DNA from: CAVVSD01 sp963757125 | GTDB lineage: Bacteria > Actinomycetota > Thermoleophilia > Solirubrobacterales > Solirubrobacteraceae | Length of the DNA: 64,000 bases | Reading direction: 5' to 3' | Assembly: GCA_963757125.1 (NCBI GenBank) | Contig: CAVWQP010000003.1 | Location: forward strand, 62,001 to 126,000 | In this document: piece by piece, positions 16,266 to 25,935 of the stretch | Numbering within the stretch: the stretch's first letter is position 1 | Layout of the letters: every line of letters starts with the position of its first letter | Notes under the pieces: model-generated | Database searches by the model: none | What the model was told of the DNA's origin: nothing | The model's input: the letters and a program-made list of their open reading frames with translations, nothing else | Program-made: the position numbers and the translations under genes

Positions 16266-18101
16266 GGGACCAGCCTATCGAGGGCCTCCGCGAGCGCCTC
16301 CGCGGTGTGGGGTCCCTTCACCCGCTCGCCGTTGACGAAGAACGTCGGCGTCCCGGTGACGCCGCTGCGCTCGGCGCTGTCGATGTCCGCGTCGATGGCC
16401 GCCGCGTGCACGTCGTCGCGCAGCGCCTCCAGGAAGCGCTCGGCATCCATACCGAGGGCCTGCGCGTGCCCGACGAGGTCGTCGAGCTCCAACCGGTCCT
16501 GCTCGGCGAACAGCCGGTCGTGCATCTCCCAGAAGCGTCCCTGCGCGCCCGCCGCCTCCATGGCCTCCGCGGCGAGGCGGGCGTGGGGGTGGAGATCCTC
16601 GAGCGGGAGGTGGCGGAAGACGTACTGCAGCCGGTCGCCGTAGCGCTCGCGCAGCTCCGCGACGACCCCCGTCGCCTCGCCGCAGAACGGGCACTCCGCA
16701 TCGCCGTACTCGACGAGGGAGAGCGGGGCGTCGAGCGGCCCGCGGATGCGGTCGTGTGCGCGGTCGACGGGCGGATCGAGACGCACCGGCGTTCCGCCGT
16801 CCGCGTCGTCGCCCGAGCCGGCCAGCCGGAACAGCAGCCAGCCGAGCGCGGCCGCGAGCACCGAGGCCGCGAGCACGCCGACCTTCGCCTCGTCCCGGAG
16901 CACCTCGTCCTCGAAGGCCAGGTCGGTGACGAACAGCGAGACGGTGAAGCCGATCCCTGCCAGCGCCCCCGCGCCGAGGACATGGCGCATCGTCATGCCG
17001 CGCGGCAGCGTGCCCAGCCCGAGGCGGACGGCGAGGAAGGACGCGAGCGAGATGCCGATCGTCTTGCCCGCGACGAGGCCGACGACGATGCCGATCGTGA
17101 TCGGCGAGCTCACGGCGCGGCTGATCGCGTCCCCCCCGAGCGGCACGCCCGCGTTGGCGAGCGCGAACAGCGGCACGACGACGTAGCTCGTCCAGGGGTG
17201 CAGCAGCTCCTGCAGGCGCTCGTTGGGCGAGATCGCCGCGCCCACCCCGAGCATCGCCGAGCGCGCCTGCGCGGGCGACGGGTCCTGGCGGAACGACGCG
17301 CGTCAGCACCGTCGCCCGCTCGACCTCGCTGCGCTTCGGCGGGTGCACCGGGGTGAGCAGCCCGAGCAGGACGCCCGCGATCGTGGGGTGCACGCCGGAC
17401 TCGACCATCGCGATCCAGAGGGCGAGCCCCGCGACGAGATACGCCGGACCGCGCCACACGCGGACGCGGCCGAGCAGACCGATCGCCACGAGGATCCCGC
17501 CCGCCGCCGCGAGCGCGACGAGATCGATGCCCTCCGAGTAGAAGATCGCGATGACGACGATGGCGCCGATGTCGTCGACGATCGCCAAGGTGAGCAGGAA
17601 CACGCGCACCTGCGATGGCAGGCCCGGGCCCATGAGCGCGAGCGCACCCAGGACGAACGCGATGTCCGTCGCCATGACGATGCCCCAGCCGTGAGCGCCC
17701 TCCCCGCCGGAGTTGACGGCGACGTACAACAGCGCCGGGACCACCATCCCGCCCAGCGCGGCGAGGGCCGGGACCGCGGCCGCGCGGCGGTCGCGCAGCT
17801 CGCCGAGCGCGAGCTCCCAGCGGATCTCCAGCGCGACGACGTAGAAGAAGAAGACCATCAGGCCGTCGTTCACCCAATGCTGCAGGTCCTCGGTGATGTC
17901 GGAGGAACCGATGCCGATCGTGGCCTTCGTGTGCCACAGGTCGACGTAGGAGTCCTTCAGCGGCGAGTTCGCCCAGAGGAGCGCGACGACCGTCGCCAGC
18001 AGCAGCAGCGACGAGCTCCCGGCCTCGGTGTGCAGGAACTGCTGCAGCGGCCGCGCGACGTTGCCCGTCCAGCGGCTCGTGTTCCCGGGCTTCCCCTTCA
18101 C
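16262..18101 (-). CDS. nhaA: Na+/H+ antiporter NhaA fused to DsbA-like domain (frameshifted)
   Basis: The N-terminal part has NhaA features: LLLLATVVALLWANSPL, HWVNDGLMVFFFYVVALEIR, WGIVMATDIAFVLGAL and the paired aspartates in LAIVDDIGAIVVIAIFYSE. The rest of NhaA (GVPLGGDAISRAV, GKTIGISLASF) and then a thioredoxin-fold DsbA-like domain with CPFC (DAECPFCGEATGVV) and cis-Pro in GVTGTPTFFVNGERV lie in another frame. The break is near 17295-17303 in a CGCGCG run, fitting a lost dinucleotide or an extra base. Restored length is about 612 residues. GTG 18101 overlaps the CBS gene stop. NhaA-DsbA fusions are known from actinobacteria. Confidence 0.88.
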
Positions 18102-18565
18102 GTGGTGAGCTCGCGGAACCGCTCGGCGAGCGCGCGGAAGAAGTCGGCGCGCGTCACGATGCCGTCCACCTTGCCGTCCTCGACGATCGGGACGACGAGC
18201 ACCCGGTGGTGGAGGAAGATCTCGGCGAGCTCCGCGTCGGACGGGTCGGCGCCCACCTCCACGTGGTCGGTCGTCATGTGGTCGGAGACCGGCTCGGCGG
18301 CGGCCGGCGCGCCGCGCTCGAGCAGGGCGTCGAGCGACTTGGGCACGAAGCCCGCCGAGCCGAGCGAGTCGAAGTACTTGGGGAAGACGGCGTGGATGAA
18401 CTCGCGCTCGCCGAACACACCCACGAAGCGCTCGCGTGCGTCGACGACCGGGAGGGCGGGAGCGCCCGCCGACAGCACGGCATCGAGGGCCTCGCCGACC
18501 GACTGGTCGTGATGCAGGACCGGCACCTGGCGCCGCGCAGCGGTGACGAACGTCGTCAGATTCAT
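18098..18565 (-). CDS. CBS-domain-pair protein
   Basis: A 155-residue protein made of two CBS motifs: residues 1-60 (VPVLHHDQSVGEALDAVLSAG, then ALPVVDARERFVGVFGEREF) and 95-150 (MTTDHVEVGADPSDAELAEI, VLVVPIVEDGKVDGIVTRADF). CBS pairs bind adenosyl nucleotides and regulate partner proteins, often transporters. Its ATG overlaps the permease stop (TGATG) and its stop overlaps the nhaA start (GTGA). This strongly suggests co-translation and an energy-sensing role for one of the two transporters. Confidence 0.88.
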   Translation of the reverse strand: MNLTTFVTAARRQVPVLHHDQSVGEALDAVLSAGAPALPVVDARERFVGVFGEREFIHAVFPKYFDSLGSAGFVPKSLDALLERGAPAAAEPVSDHMTTDHVEVGADPSDAELAEIFLHHRVLVVPIVEDGKVDGIVTRADFFRALAERFRELTT

Positions 18566-19872
18566 CAGAGGTACCTCAGGGCGACGTAGCCGGTCGAGAG
18601 AACGAGGGAGAGCAGCGTGACCGGTATCCCGACCTTGAGGAAGGGCACGAACCCGATCGGGCGTCCCGCGCGCTCGGCCATGCCGGCGGCGGCGACGTTC
18701 GCGGCGGCGGCGATGATCGTCGCGTTGCCGCCGAAGCACGCCCCCAGCGCGAGCGCCCACCAGTAGGCCGGGTCCTCGTGCCCGCCGAGCTGCTCGACGA
18801 CGGGGATCATCGTCGCGGTGAACGGGATGTTGTCGACGATCCCCGACGCGATGCCGGACACCCAGAGGATCCCGAGGAGCTCGGCGCTGCGGTTCCCCGC
18901 CGTGACGTCGGCGATGCCGTCGGCGACCTTCTGGATGGCACCCTGCTCCTCGAGCGCGCCGACCATGACGAACAGCCCGATGAAGAAGAACAGCGTCGGC
19001 CACTCGATGCCGGAGAGCGCCTTCTCGAGCGACTGGCGGCTGACGAGGAGCATGATCGTGGCGCCGGCCAGGGCCACTGTCGCGGGCTCGAGGTGCAGCG
19101 GCTTGTGGACGAAGAACACCAGGATCGTCAAGACCATGATCGGCAGCGTCCGTCGCAGCTCGTCCGGGTCCTCGATCGAGCGGCGCGCGTCGAGCTCCAT
19201 GACGCGTGCGCGGGCCTCGGGCGCGATCTGCAGCTTGCGGCGGAACAGGAGATACAGCAGGCCGACCACCACGAACAGCGTCACCACCGCGACCGGTGCG
19301 AGGTTCGTGATGAACTGCGTGAACGACAGATCGGTGGCGCCTGCGATGAGGATGTTCGGCGGGTCGCCGATGAGGGTCGCCGTCCCGCCGATGTTGGACG
19401 AGAAGATCTCGATGAGCACGAGCGGGATCGGGTCGATGTCGAGCGCGTCGGCCAGCAGGAACGTGATCGGCACCATGAGCAGCACCGTCGTGAGGTTGTC
19501 CAGGAACGCCGACAGCAGCGCCGTGGCGCCGGCGAGGCTCAGGACGACGGCCAGCGGCCGGCCGCGGGAGAGCTGGCCCGCTCGGATCGCCATGTACGTG
19601 TAGACGCCCGTCGTCTCGGTCAGCTTGACGATCAGCATCATCCCCGCGAGCAGCCCGATCGTGTTCCAGTCGACCGCCTCGATGGCGGCGTCCTGGCTGA
19701 TCGTCTGCGTGACCAGGACGAGGATCGCGCCGAGCAGCGCGACCTTGGTCCGGTGGATGCGCTCGGTCGCGATCGTCGCGAGCGCGAGGGCGAAGACGGC
19801 TATGGCGAAGACCAAAGGGGCTCCCGGTCGAAGGCGTGCGGAGACGCGCGCCGACCAGTCTTCCCGGCTCAC
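18565..19872 (-). CDS. SLC13/ArsB/CitM-type anion or Na+/H+ permease
   Basis: A 435-residue protein with about eleven membrane helices of the ion transporter superfamily (ArsB, NhaD, CitMHS, P protein). Two inverted family signatures are visible: SAFLDNLTTVLLMVPITFLL followed by SSNIGGTATLIGDPPNILIA in the first half, and GIVDNIPFTATMIPVVEQL then GACFGGNATIIAAAANV in the second. These resemble P-protein/arsenite permease re-entrant loops. The start is GTG 19872. No ars genes are near, so arsenite is unlikely; a Na+-linked or organic anion role alongside NhaA is more plausible. First gene of the operon running down to 14282. Confidence 0.85.
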   Translation of the reverse strand: MSREDWSARVSARLRPGAPLVFAIAVFALALATIATERIHRTKVALLGAILVLVTQTISQDAAIEAVDWNTIGLLAGMMLIVKLTETTGVYTYMAIRAGQLSRGRPLAVVLSLAGATALLSAFLDNLTTVLLMVPITFLLADALDIDPIPLVLIEIFSSNIGGTATLIGDPPNILIAGATDLSFTQFITNLAPVAVVTLFVVVGLLYLLFRRKLQIAPEARARVMELDARRSIEDPDELRRTLPIMVLTILVFFVHKPLHLEPATVALAGATIMLLVSRQSLEKALSGIEWPTLFFFIGLFVMVGALEEQGAIQKVADGIADVTAGNRSAELLGILWVSGIASGIVDNIPFTATMIPVVEQLGGHEDPAYWWALALGACFGGNATIIAAAANVAAAGMAERAGRPIGFVPFLKVGIPVTLLSLVLSTGYVALRYL

Positions 19873-19931
19873 CTGCTGAGGAGCCTACCCGCGATCAAGG
19901 ACGGGCGCGGGGCGTCGATCACCTGAGGAAC

Positions 19932-21614
19932 GTGGAGAGCCGTTCGGTCCTGAGAATCGTGCTGGGCGTCGCCGGCCTGGCCGCGGTCGCGTTCGCGATC
20001 CTCGCGATCGCCGGCGTCGGCCGCTCCCCCGTCGGGACGGCGTGCTTCTACACCGTCCTCTTCGCCGTCTCGTCCGCGAGGAGCGCCTGCCCTGGATGCT
20101 CCTCGGCGCCGGGCTGCTCGTGTCGGCGGGCTTCTGACTGGCGCGTCCGCTAGCGAAGCCGAACCAGCCCGTCCCGTCGCTGTCGGACGTCCTGGAGCTC
20201 AGCTTCTACCCCATCGCCTGCGCGGCGATGGTGACGCTCGCGCGCCGCCGGCTGCAGTTCGCCAGCTACTCCGTCCTGCTCGACGGCGCCGCAGCTGCAC
20301 TGGCGACGGGCTCCATCGGCGTCCTGCTCCTCGCCGTCCGCGGCGCGCGACTCGGCTCCACCTGGCTGCTCATCCTCGCCGGCGCGCTCGTCTTCGCCGG
20401 CACCGACACGATCTCCCTGTGGCAGTCCGTCACCGGCAGCTACACCCCCGGTGGCGCGCTCGACATCGGCTGGATGGTCGGCATCCTGCTCATCGGCCTC
20501 CCGGCCTGGCGCCCGATCGAGGCGCGCAGGGTCGTCGACGAGGGCCGCCACAGCGTCGTGCTCCCGGCGGCGCTCGGGGCCGTGAGCCTCGGCGTGCTGA
20601 CGGTCGACCACTTCGACCGCCTCCCCGTGCCCGCGCACGTGCTGGCGATCTTCGACCTCGACGGCTTCAAGCACTACAACGACACCTTCGGCCACCCGGC
20701 CGGCGACCTCCTGCTCGTCCGCCTCTCCGAGCGCCTGCGCGACGCGGCCGCCGAGCACGGCGCGCGCGCCTATCGCATGGGCGGCGACGAGTTCTGCGTC
20801 CTCGGGCCCGCGATCGCCGGGCCCGGCCCCGAGCGCGGTCCTCGCGTGGGGCAACGCGGCCCTGACCGAGCACGGCGAGGGCTTCACCATCACCGCATCG
20901 GGCGGCGCCGTCGTCGTCGACGACGCCACGACCGACACGTCCTCGGCGCTCTCCGACGCCGACGAGCGGATGTACGGCTCCAAGCGCTCACGGCGCAACT
21001 CCGCGCTTGCGCAGACGACGGCCGTGCTGCGTTCCGTGCAGGACGCCGTCGACGGCGAGCTCGCGCGGCACACGAGCCAGGTCGCGATCCTGGCCGACCG
21101 CGTCGCCCGTCACATGGGCCTGTCCGAGCTCGAGATGCGCTGGATCCGCTGCGCGGCCGAGCTGCACGACGTCGGCAAGGTCGCGATCCCCGCGGGGATC
21201 ATGCACAAGCGCGAGACGCTCGATCCGCAGGAGTGGGCGTTCATCCGCCGCCACACGCTCATCGGCGAGCACATCGCGGAGTCGGCCTCGGCACTCTCGC
21301 CGATCGCCCCGATCATCCGCTCCAGCCACGAGCGCTGGGACGGCGGCGGCTACCCCGACGGGCTCGCCGGCGACGAGATCCCCGTCGGCGCGCAGATCGT
21401 CTTCGTCTGCGACGCGTTCGACGCGATGACCTCCGACCGCCCCTACCGCGCGGCGCTGCCTGCCGCGTTCGCGCTGCGCGAGCTGCGGGCGGCCGCGGGG
21501 ACGCAGTTCGCGCCCCGGGTCGTCGAGGCGTTCATCGCGAGCTGGACCGGCGAGGCGCTAGTCGTCGGCGTGCAACAGGAATCCCGCGGCATCGAGGATG
21601 CCGCGGTCGCGTAG
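19932..21614 (+). pseudogene. degraded membrane GGDEF / HD-GYP cyclic-di-GMP signalling gene
   Basis: The reassembled product has N-terminal membrane helices (VLRIVLGVAGLAAVAFAILA), a GGDEF domain (FDLDGFKHYNDTFGH and intact MGGDEFCVL) and an HD-GYP-type domain (HTSQVAILADRVARHMG, ELHDVGKVAIP, RSSHERWDGGGYPDGL). Four lesions are seen: a frameshift near 20070-20080, an in-frame TGA at 20136-20138 where Trp fits, loss of the start of the GGDEF domain (PVPA jumps directly to HVLAIFDLDG, near 20630), and a frameshift near 20830. The HD-GYP part could still be made from ATG 20970. Start GTG 19932, divergent from the permease operon. Confidence 0.8.
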
Positions 21615-21887
21615 CCGGCTCAGCCGGTCCACGACCTGATCCGCCGGGTGCCACGCCGCGACCGCGGCCGTGTCGTCGAGCGCGTGCAGGTCGTGGAGCT
21701 CCGGTTCGTCGACCGCGTCGCGGAACCAGGCAAGGTCGTCGGAGATGCGCCGGGGACGGCCGGCCGTATCGGGGTTCCAGTGGTCCTGGCCCCCTCGGCG
21801 CTCGGGGGTGCCGGCAGGGCGCGTGAGCGCCACGCCGAGGGCACCGGGCCAATCCGGGCGGGATCGCACCAGTTCAAGGATCGCCAT
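21558..21887 (-). CDS. hypothetical protein, 109 residues
   Basis: ATG 21887 opens a 109-residue soluble protein rich in Asp, Arg and Trp (MAILELVRSRPDWPGALGVA, later DDLAWFRDAVDEPELHDLHA and a C-terminal RDRGILDAAGFLLHADD). The composition is protein-like, without the Arg/His excess of shadow frames, and codons end mostly in G/C. It overlaps the 3' end of the degraded GGDEF/HD-GYP gene by 57 bases on the opposite strand, which fits that gene no longer being constrained. I do not recognise a family. It diverges from aceE with 92 bases between. Confidence 0.5.
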   Translation of the reverse strand: MAILELVRSRPDWPGALGVALTRPAGTPERRGGQDHWNPDTAGRPRRISDDLAWFRDAVDEPELHDLHALDDTAAVAAWHPADQVVDRLSRLRDRGILDAAGFLLHADD

Positions 21888-21979
21888 GACCTGAGAGCTT
21901 AGGTCCCGAAGCGCCAGGGGAGCCCCGCTTCCCGCGCGGGTAACGTGCCACTTGGAGAACAGACGCCGGAGGGGGCAGC

Positions 21980-24658
21980 GTGGCCAGCACCGACATCGAC
22001 GCATTGGAGACCCGGGAGTGGCTCGAGTCGCTCGACAGCGTGCTCGAGCACGACGGGCCCGACCGTGCGAACTTCCTCCTGGACCGCCTCGCGGGGCGCG
22101 CGTCGCGTGCCGGCGCGCACCTGCCGCTGGGGGGCCAGACGCCGTACGTGAACACCATCCCGGTGTCCGAGGAGCCGCCGTATCCGGGTGACGAGGCGCT
22201 CGAGAACCGCCTCAGCTCGCTCATCCGCTGGAACGCGATGGCGACCGTCCTGCAGGCGAACAAGACCTCGTCCGAGCTGGGCGGGCACATCGCCAGCTAC
22301 CAGTCCGCGGCGACGCTGTACGAGGTCGGGTTCAACCACTTCTGGCACGCGCCGTCGGCGGAGCACGGTGGCGACCTCGTCTTCTTCCAGGGCCACTCGG
22401 CCCCTGGTATGTACTCGCGGGCCTTCCTCGAGGGCCGGGTAACGGAGTCCCAGCTGCGGCGCTTCCGCCAGGAGGTCGACGACCTCGGGCGCTTCGACGG
22501 CGGCGGGATCTCCTCCTATCCGCACCCGTGGCTCATGCCGGAGCTGTGGCAGTTCCCGACCGTGTCGATGGGCCTCGGGCCGATCATGGCCATCTACCAG
22601 GCCCGCTTCATGAAGTACCTGCAGGGGCGCGGGATCGTGGACACGTCGGGCCGCAAGGTGTGGGCGTTCCTCGGCGACGGCGAGACCGACGAGCCCGAGT
22701 CGCTCGGCGCGATCGGCCTCGCGGGCCGCGAGCGCCTCGACAACCTCGTCTTCGTCGTCAACTGCAACCTGCAGCGCCTCGACGGCCCGGTCCGCGGCAA
22801 CGGGAAGATCATCCAGGAGCTCGAGACGATCTTCCGCGGCGCGGGCTGGAACGTCGTCAAGGTCGTCTGGGGCTCGCGGTGGGACCCGTTGCTCGCGGCC
22901 GACCACGAGGGCCTGCTCGTGCAGCGCATGGAGGAGGCCGTCGACGGCGAGTACCAGGTGTACAAGGCGCGCGACGGCGCCTTCGTGCGCGAGCACTTCT
23001 TCGGGGCCGACCCGAAGCTGCGCGAGATGGTCGCCCACATGAGCGACGAGGAGGTCTGGGCGCTCAACCGCGGCGGCCACGACCCCAAGAAGATCTACGC
23101 CGCCTACGCCGCCGCCAGCGCGCACACCGGCCAGCCGACGGTCATCCTCGCGAAGACCATCAAGGGCTACGGGATGGGCACGGCCGGCGAGGGCCAGAAC
23201 ATCACCCATCAGCAGAAGAAGATGGACGAGACCGCGCTGCTGAGGTGGCGCGACCGGTTCGGCCTGGACCTCACCGACGAGCAGGTCCACGAGGCGGCGT
23301 TCGTCAAGCCTGCCGACGACACGCCGGAGATGAGCTACCTGCACGAGCGCCGCAGGGCGCTCGGCGGCGGGCTGCCGGCGCGGCGGCGGACGTCGACGGC
23401 GCTGGAGGTCCCCGAGCTCTCCGCGTTCGGCGGGCAGCTCACGCCGACCGGCGAGCGCGAGATCTCGACGACGATGGCCTTCGTCCGGATCCTCAACACG
23501 CTGCTGCGCGACAAGACGATCGGCAAGCACGTCGTCCCGATCGTGCCCGACGAGTCGCGCACGTTCGGCATGGAGGGGATGTTCCGGCAGTTCGGGATCT
23601 TCAGCCAGGTCGGCCAGCTGTACCAGCCCGAGGACGCCGACCAGCTCATGTTCTACAAGGAGGACAAGCAGGGCCAGGTGCTCCAGGAGGGCATCAACGA
23701 GCCCGGCGCGTTCTCCTCCTGGATCGCCGCGGGCACGTCGTACTCCAACCACGACGTGCCGATGATCCCGTTCTACATCTACTACTCGATGTTCGGGTTC
23801 CAGCGGGTCGGCGACCTCGCGTGGGCCGCGGGCGACAGCCGCACGCGCGGCTTCCTGCTCGGCGGCACGGCGGGGCGCACGACGCTGAACGGCGAGGGCC
23901 TGCAGCACGAGGACGGCCACTCGCACATCCTCAGCTCGACGATCCCGAACTGCGTCTCCTACGACCCCACGTACGCGCACGAGGTCGCCGTGATCGTCCA
24001 GGACGGCCTGCGCCGCATGCTGGGCGACCAGGAGGACGTCTTCTACTACCTCACGCTCATGAACGAGAACTACTCGCACCCCGGGCTGACCGAGGGCAGC
24101 GAGGAGGGGATCCTCAAGGGCATGTACCTCCTGCGGCCGGGCTCCGAGCCCAAGGCCGGCGCGCCGCGCGTCCAGCTGCTGGGCTCGGGGACGATCCTGC
24201 GCGAGGTGCTGGCGGGCGCCGACCTGCTCGCGGAGGACTTCGGCGTCGCCGCGGACGTGTGGAGCGTCACGAGCTTCACCGAGCTGCGCCGCGAGGGGAT
24301 CGACGCGGACCGCTGGAACATGCTCCATCCGACGGAGGAGGCGCGGGTGCCCTGGGTCACGTCGTCGCTGGCCGGACACGAGGGGCCGGTGATCGCCTCG
24401 ACCGACTACGTCCGCGCGTTCGCCGACGGCATCCGGCCGTTCGTCGACCGCCCGTACCGGGTGCTCGGCACGGACGGCTTCGGGCGCAGCGACTTCCGGC
24501 GCAAGCTGCGGCGCTTCTTCGAGGTCGACCGCCACTACGTCGCGGTCGCCGCGCTCAAGGAGCTCGCGGATCAGGGCAAGGTCGAGCCCGCGGTGGTCAA
24601 GCAGGCCATCGAGCAGTACGAGATCGACACCGACCGTCCGGCGCCCTTCCATGTCTGA
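21980..24658 (+). CDS. aceE: pyruvate dehydrogenase E1 component, homodimeric
   Basis: The 892-residue protein is a single-chain E1 like E. coli and mycobacterial AceE. It decarboxylates pyruvate with thiamine diphosphate and acetylates the E2 lipoyl group. Visible marks: GGHIASYQSAATLYEVGFNH, FFQGHSAPGMYSRAF, the ThDP motif WAFLGDGETDEPES through VVNCNLQRLDGPVRGN, and later IPFYIYYSMFGFQRVGD and GRTTLNGEGLQHEDGHS. GTG 21980 is preceded by GGAGGGGGCAGC. It overlaps the E2 start by eight bases. No frame break in 2.7 kb. Pyruvate rather than 2-oxoglutarate is indicated by the whole-length match to AceE. Confidence 0.95.
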   Translation: MASTDIDALETREWLESLDSVLEHDGPDRANFLLDRLAGRASRAGAHLPLGGQTPYVNTIPVSEEPPYPGDEALENRLSSLIRWNAMATVLQANKTSSELGGHIASYQSAATLYEVGFNHFWHAPSAEHGGDLVFFQGHSAPGMYSRAFLEGRVTESQLRRFRQEVDDLGRFDGGGISSYPHPWLMPELWQFPTVSMGLGPIMAIYQARFMKYLQGRGIVDTSGRKVWAFLGDGETDEPESLGAIGLAGRERLDNLVFVVNCNLQRLDGPVRGNGKIIQELETIFRGAGWNVVKVVWGSRWDPLLAADHEGLLVQRMEEAVDGEYQVYKARDGAFVREHFFGADPKLREMVAHMSDEEVWALNRGGHDPKKIYAAYAAASAHTGQPTVILAKTIKGYGMGTAGEGQNITHQQKKMDETALLRWRDRFGLDLTDEQVHEAAFVKPADDTPEMSYLHERRRALGGGLPARRRTSTALEVPELSAFGGQLTPTGEREISTTMAFVRILNTLLRDKTIGKHVVPIVPDESRTFGMEGMFRQFGIFSQVGQLYQPEDADQLMFYKEDKQGQVLQEGINEPGAFSSWIAAGTSYSNHDVPMIPFYIYYSMFGFQRVGDLAWAAGDSRTRGFLLGGTAGRTTLNGEGLQHEDGHSHILSSTIPNCVSYDPTYAHEVAVIVQDGLRRMLGDQEDVFYYLTLMNENYSHPGLTEGSEEGILKGMYLLRPGSEPKAGAPRVQLLGSGTILREVLAGADLLAEDFGVAADVWSVTSFTELRREGIDADRWNMLHPTEEARVPWVTSSLAGHEGPVIASTDYVRAFADGIRPFVDRPYRVLGTDGFGRSDFRRKLRRFFEVDRHYVAVAALKELADQGKVEPAVVKQAIEQYEIDTDRPAPFHV

Positions 24659-25935
24659 CGCCACGGCGACCGACGTGGTCGAGGTCAAGGTCCCCGACAT
24701 CGGGGACTTCGACGACGTCCCCGTCATCGAGGTGCACGTCGCGCCCGGGGACACGATCGCGCCCGAGGACCCGCTCGTCACGCTGGAGTCCGACAAGGCC
24801 ACCATGGACGTCCCCTCCCCGCTGGAGGGCGTCGTCCAGGAGCTGAGGGTCGCGGTCGGCGACAGCGTGTCGGAGGGCACCGTGATCCTCGTGGCGGCCC
24901 CAGGCGGGGTCGACGGGGAGGCGGCGGCCGAGCTGCTCGCCGAGCCTGCCGTCGAGGAGGCCGAGGCGGTCGAGGACGAGATCGCGGCCGCCACGCCGCA
25001 CGCCTACGCCGGCACCGCCGACCGATGTCCTGTACGCGGGCCCCGGCGCACGTCGCCTGGCGCGCGAGCTCGGCGTCGACCTCACCGCCGTGCAGGGCAG
25101 CGGCCGCAAGGGCCGGATCCTCAAGGGCGACGTCGAGGCGGCGTCGAAGGGCGACGCGCCGGCCAAGGCCGCGGCTCCGTCGAAGGGCGCCGCCGTCGGT
25201 GGCCTGGAGGTGCTCCCCTGGCCGAAGGTCGACTTCGAGAAGTTCGGCGAGGTCGAGCGGGTCGCGCTGTCGCGCATCAAGCGCATCAGCGGCCCGGTGC
25301 TGCACCGCAACTGGGTGACCATCCCGCACGTCACGCACAACGACGAGGCGGACATCACCGAGCTCGAGGCGTTCCGCAAGCGCACGAACGACGAGATCGC
25401 CAAGTCCGGCGTCAAGCTCACGATGGTCGCGCTGCTGCTCAAGGGGCTGGTCCCGGCGCTGCAGCGCTTCCCGGAGCTCAACGCGTCGCTCGAGGGCGAC
25501 GAGCTCGTGCTCAAGCGCTACTACCACCTCGGCTTCGCGGCCGACACGCCGCAGGGGCTCGTGGTGCCGGTCATCCGCGACGTCGACAAGAAGGGCCTCG
25601 TCGACATCGCCAAGGACCTCACCGAGTTGTCGGGCAAGGCGCGCGAGGGCAAGCTCGGCCCGTCGGACATGGCGGGCGGGACGTTCACCGTGTCGTCGCT
25701 CGGCGGCCTGGGCGGCACGAGCTTCACCCCGATCATCAACGCGCCAGAGGTCGCCATCCTCGGCGTCACGCGCTCGGCGACCAAGGCGGTCTGGGACGGG
25801 AGCCAGTTCGTGCCTCGCCTCATGGTCCCGCTGTCGCTCTCGTACGACCACCGCGTCATCGACGGCGCGCTCGCCGCGCGCTTCACGACGTACCTGGTCT
25901 CCGTGCTCTCCGACCTGCGAAGGGGTCTCCTCTAG
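24651..25935 (+). CDS. aceF: dihydrolipoamide acetyltransferase E2 (frameshifted)
   Basis: Single lipoyl domain at residues 1-85 with the lipoylated lysine Lys49 in LESDKATMD, a peripheral-subunit-binding domain (GARRLARELGVDLTAVQGSG) and a catalytic domain ending in the acetyltransferase motif YDHRVIDGALAARF with the active histidine. The frame breaks at about 25023, inside the linker just before the binding domain: ACCGCCGACC is followed by GATGTCCTG in the next frame, so one extra or two missing bases. Restored length is about 427 residues, short for AceF because there is only one lipoyl domain. The E1 overlaps its start and E3 abuts its stop directly. Confidence 0.9.

Noticed and set aside
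21899..24994. 1031-codon minus-strand frame over aceE
   Set aside because: It lies antisense to an intact, unmistakable aceE and has no protein-like motifs.
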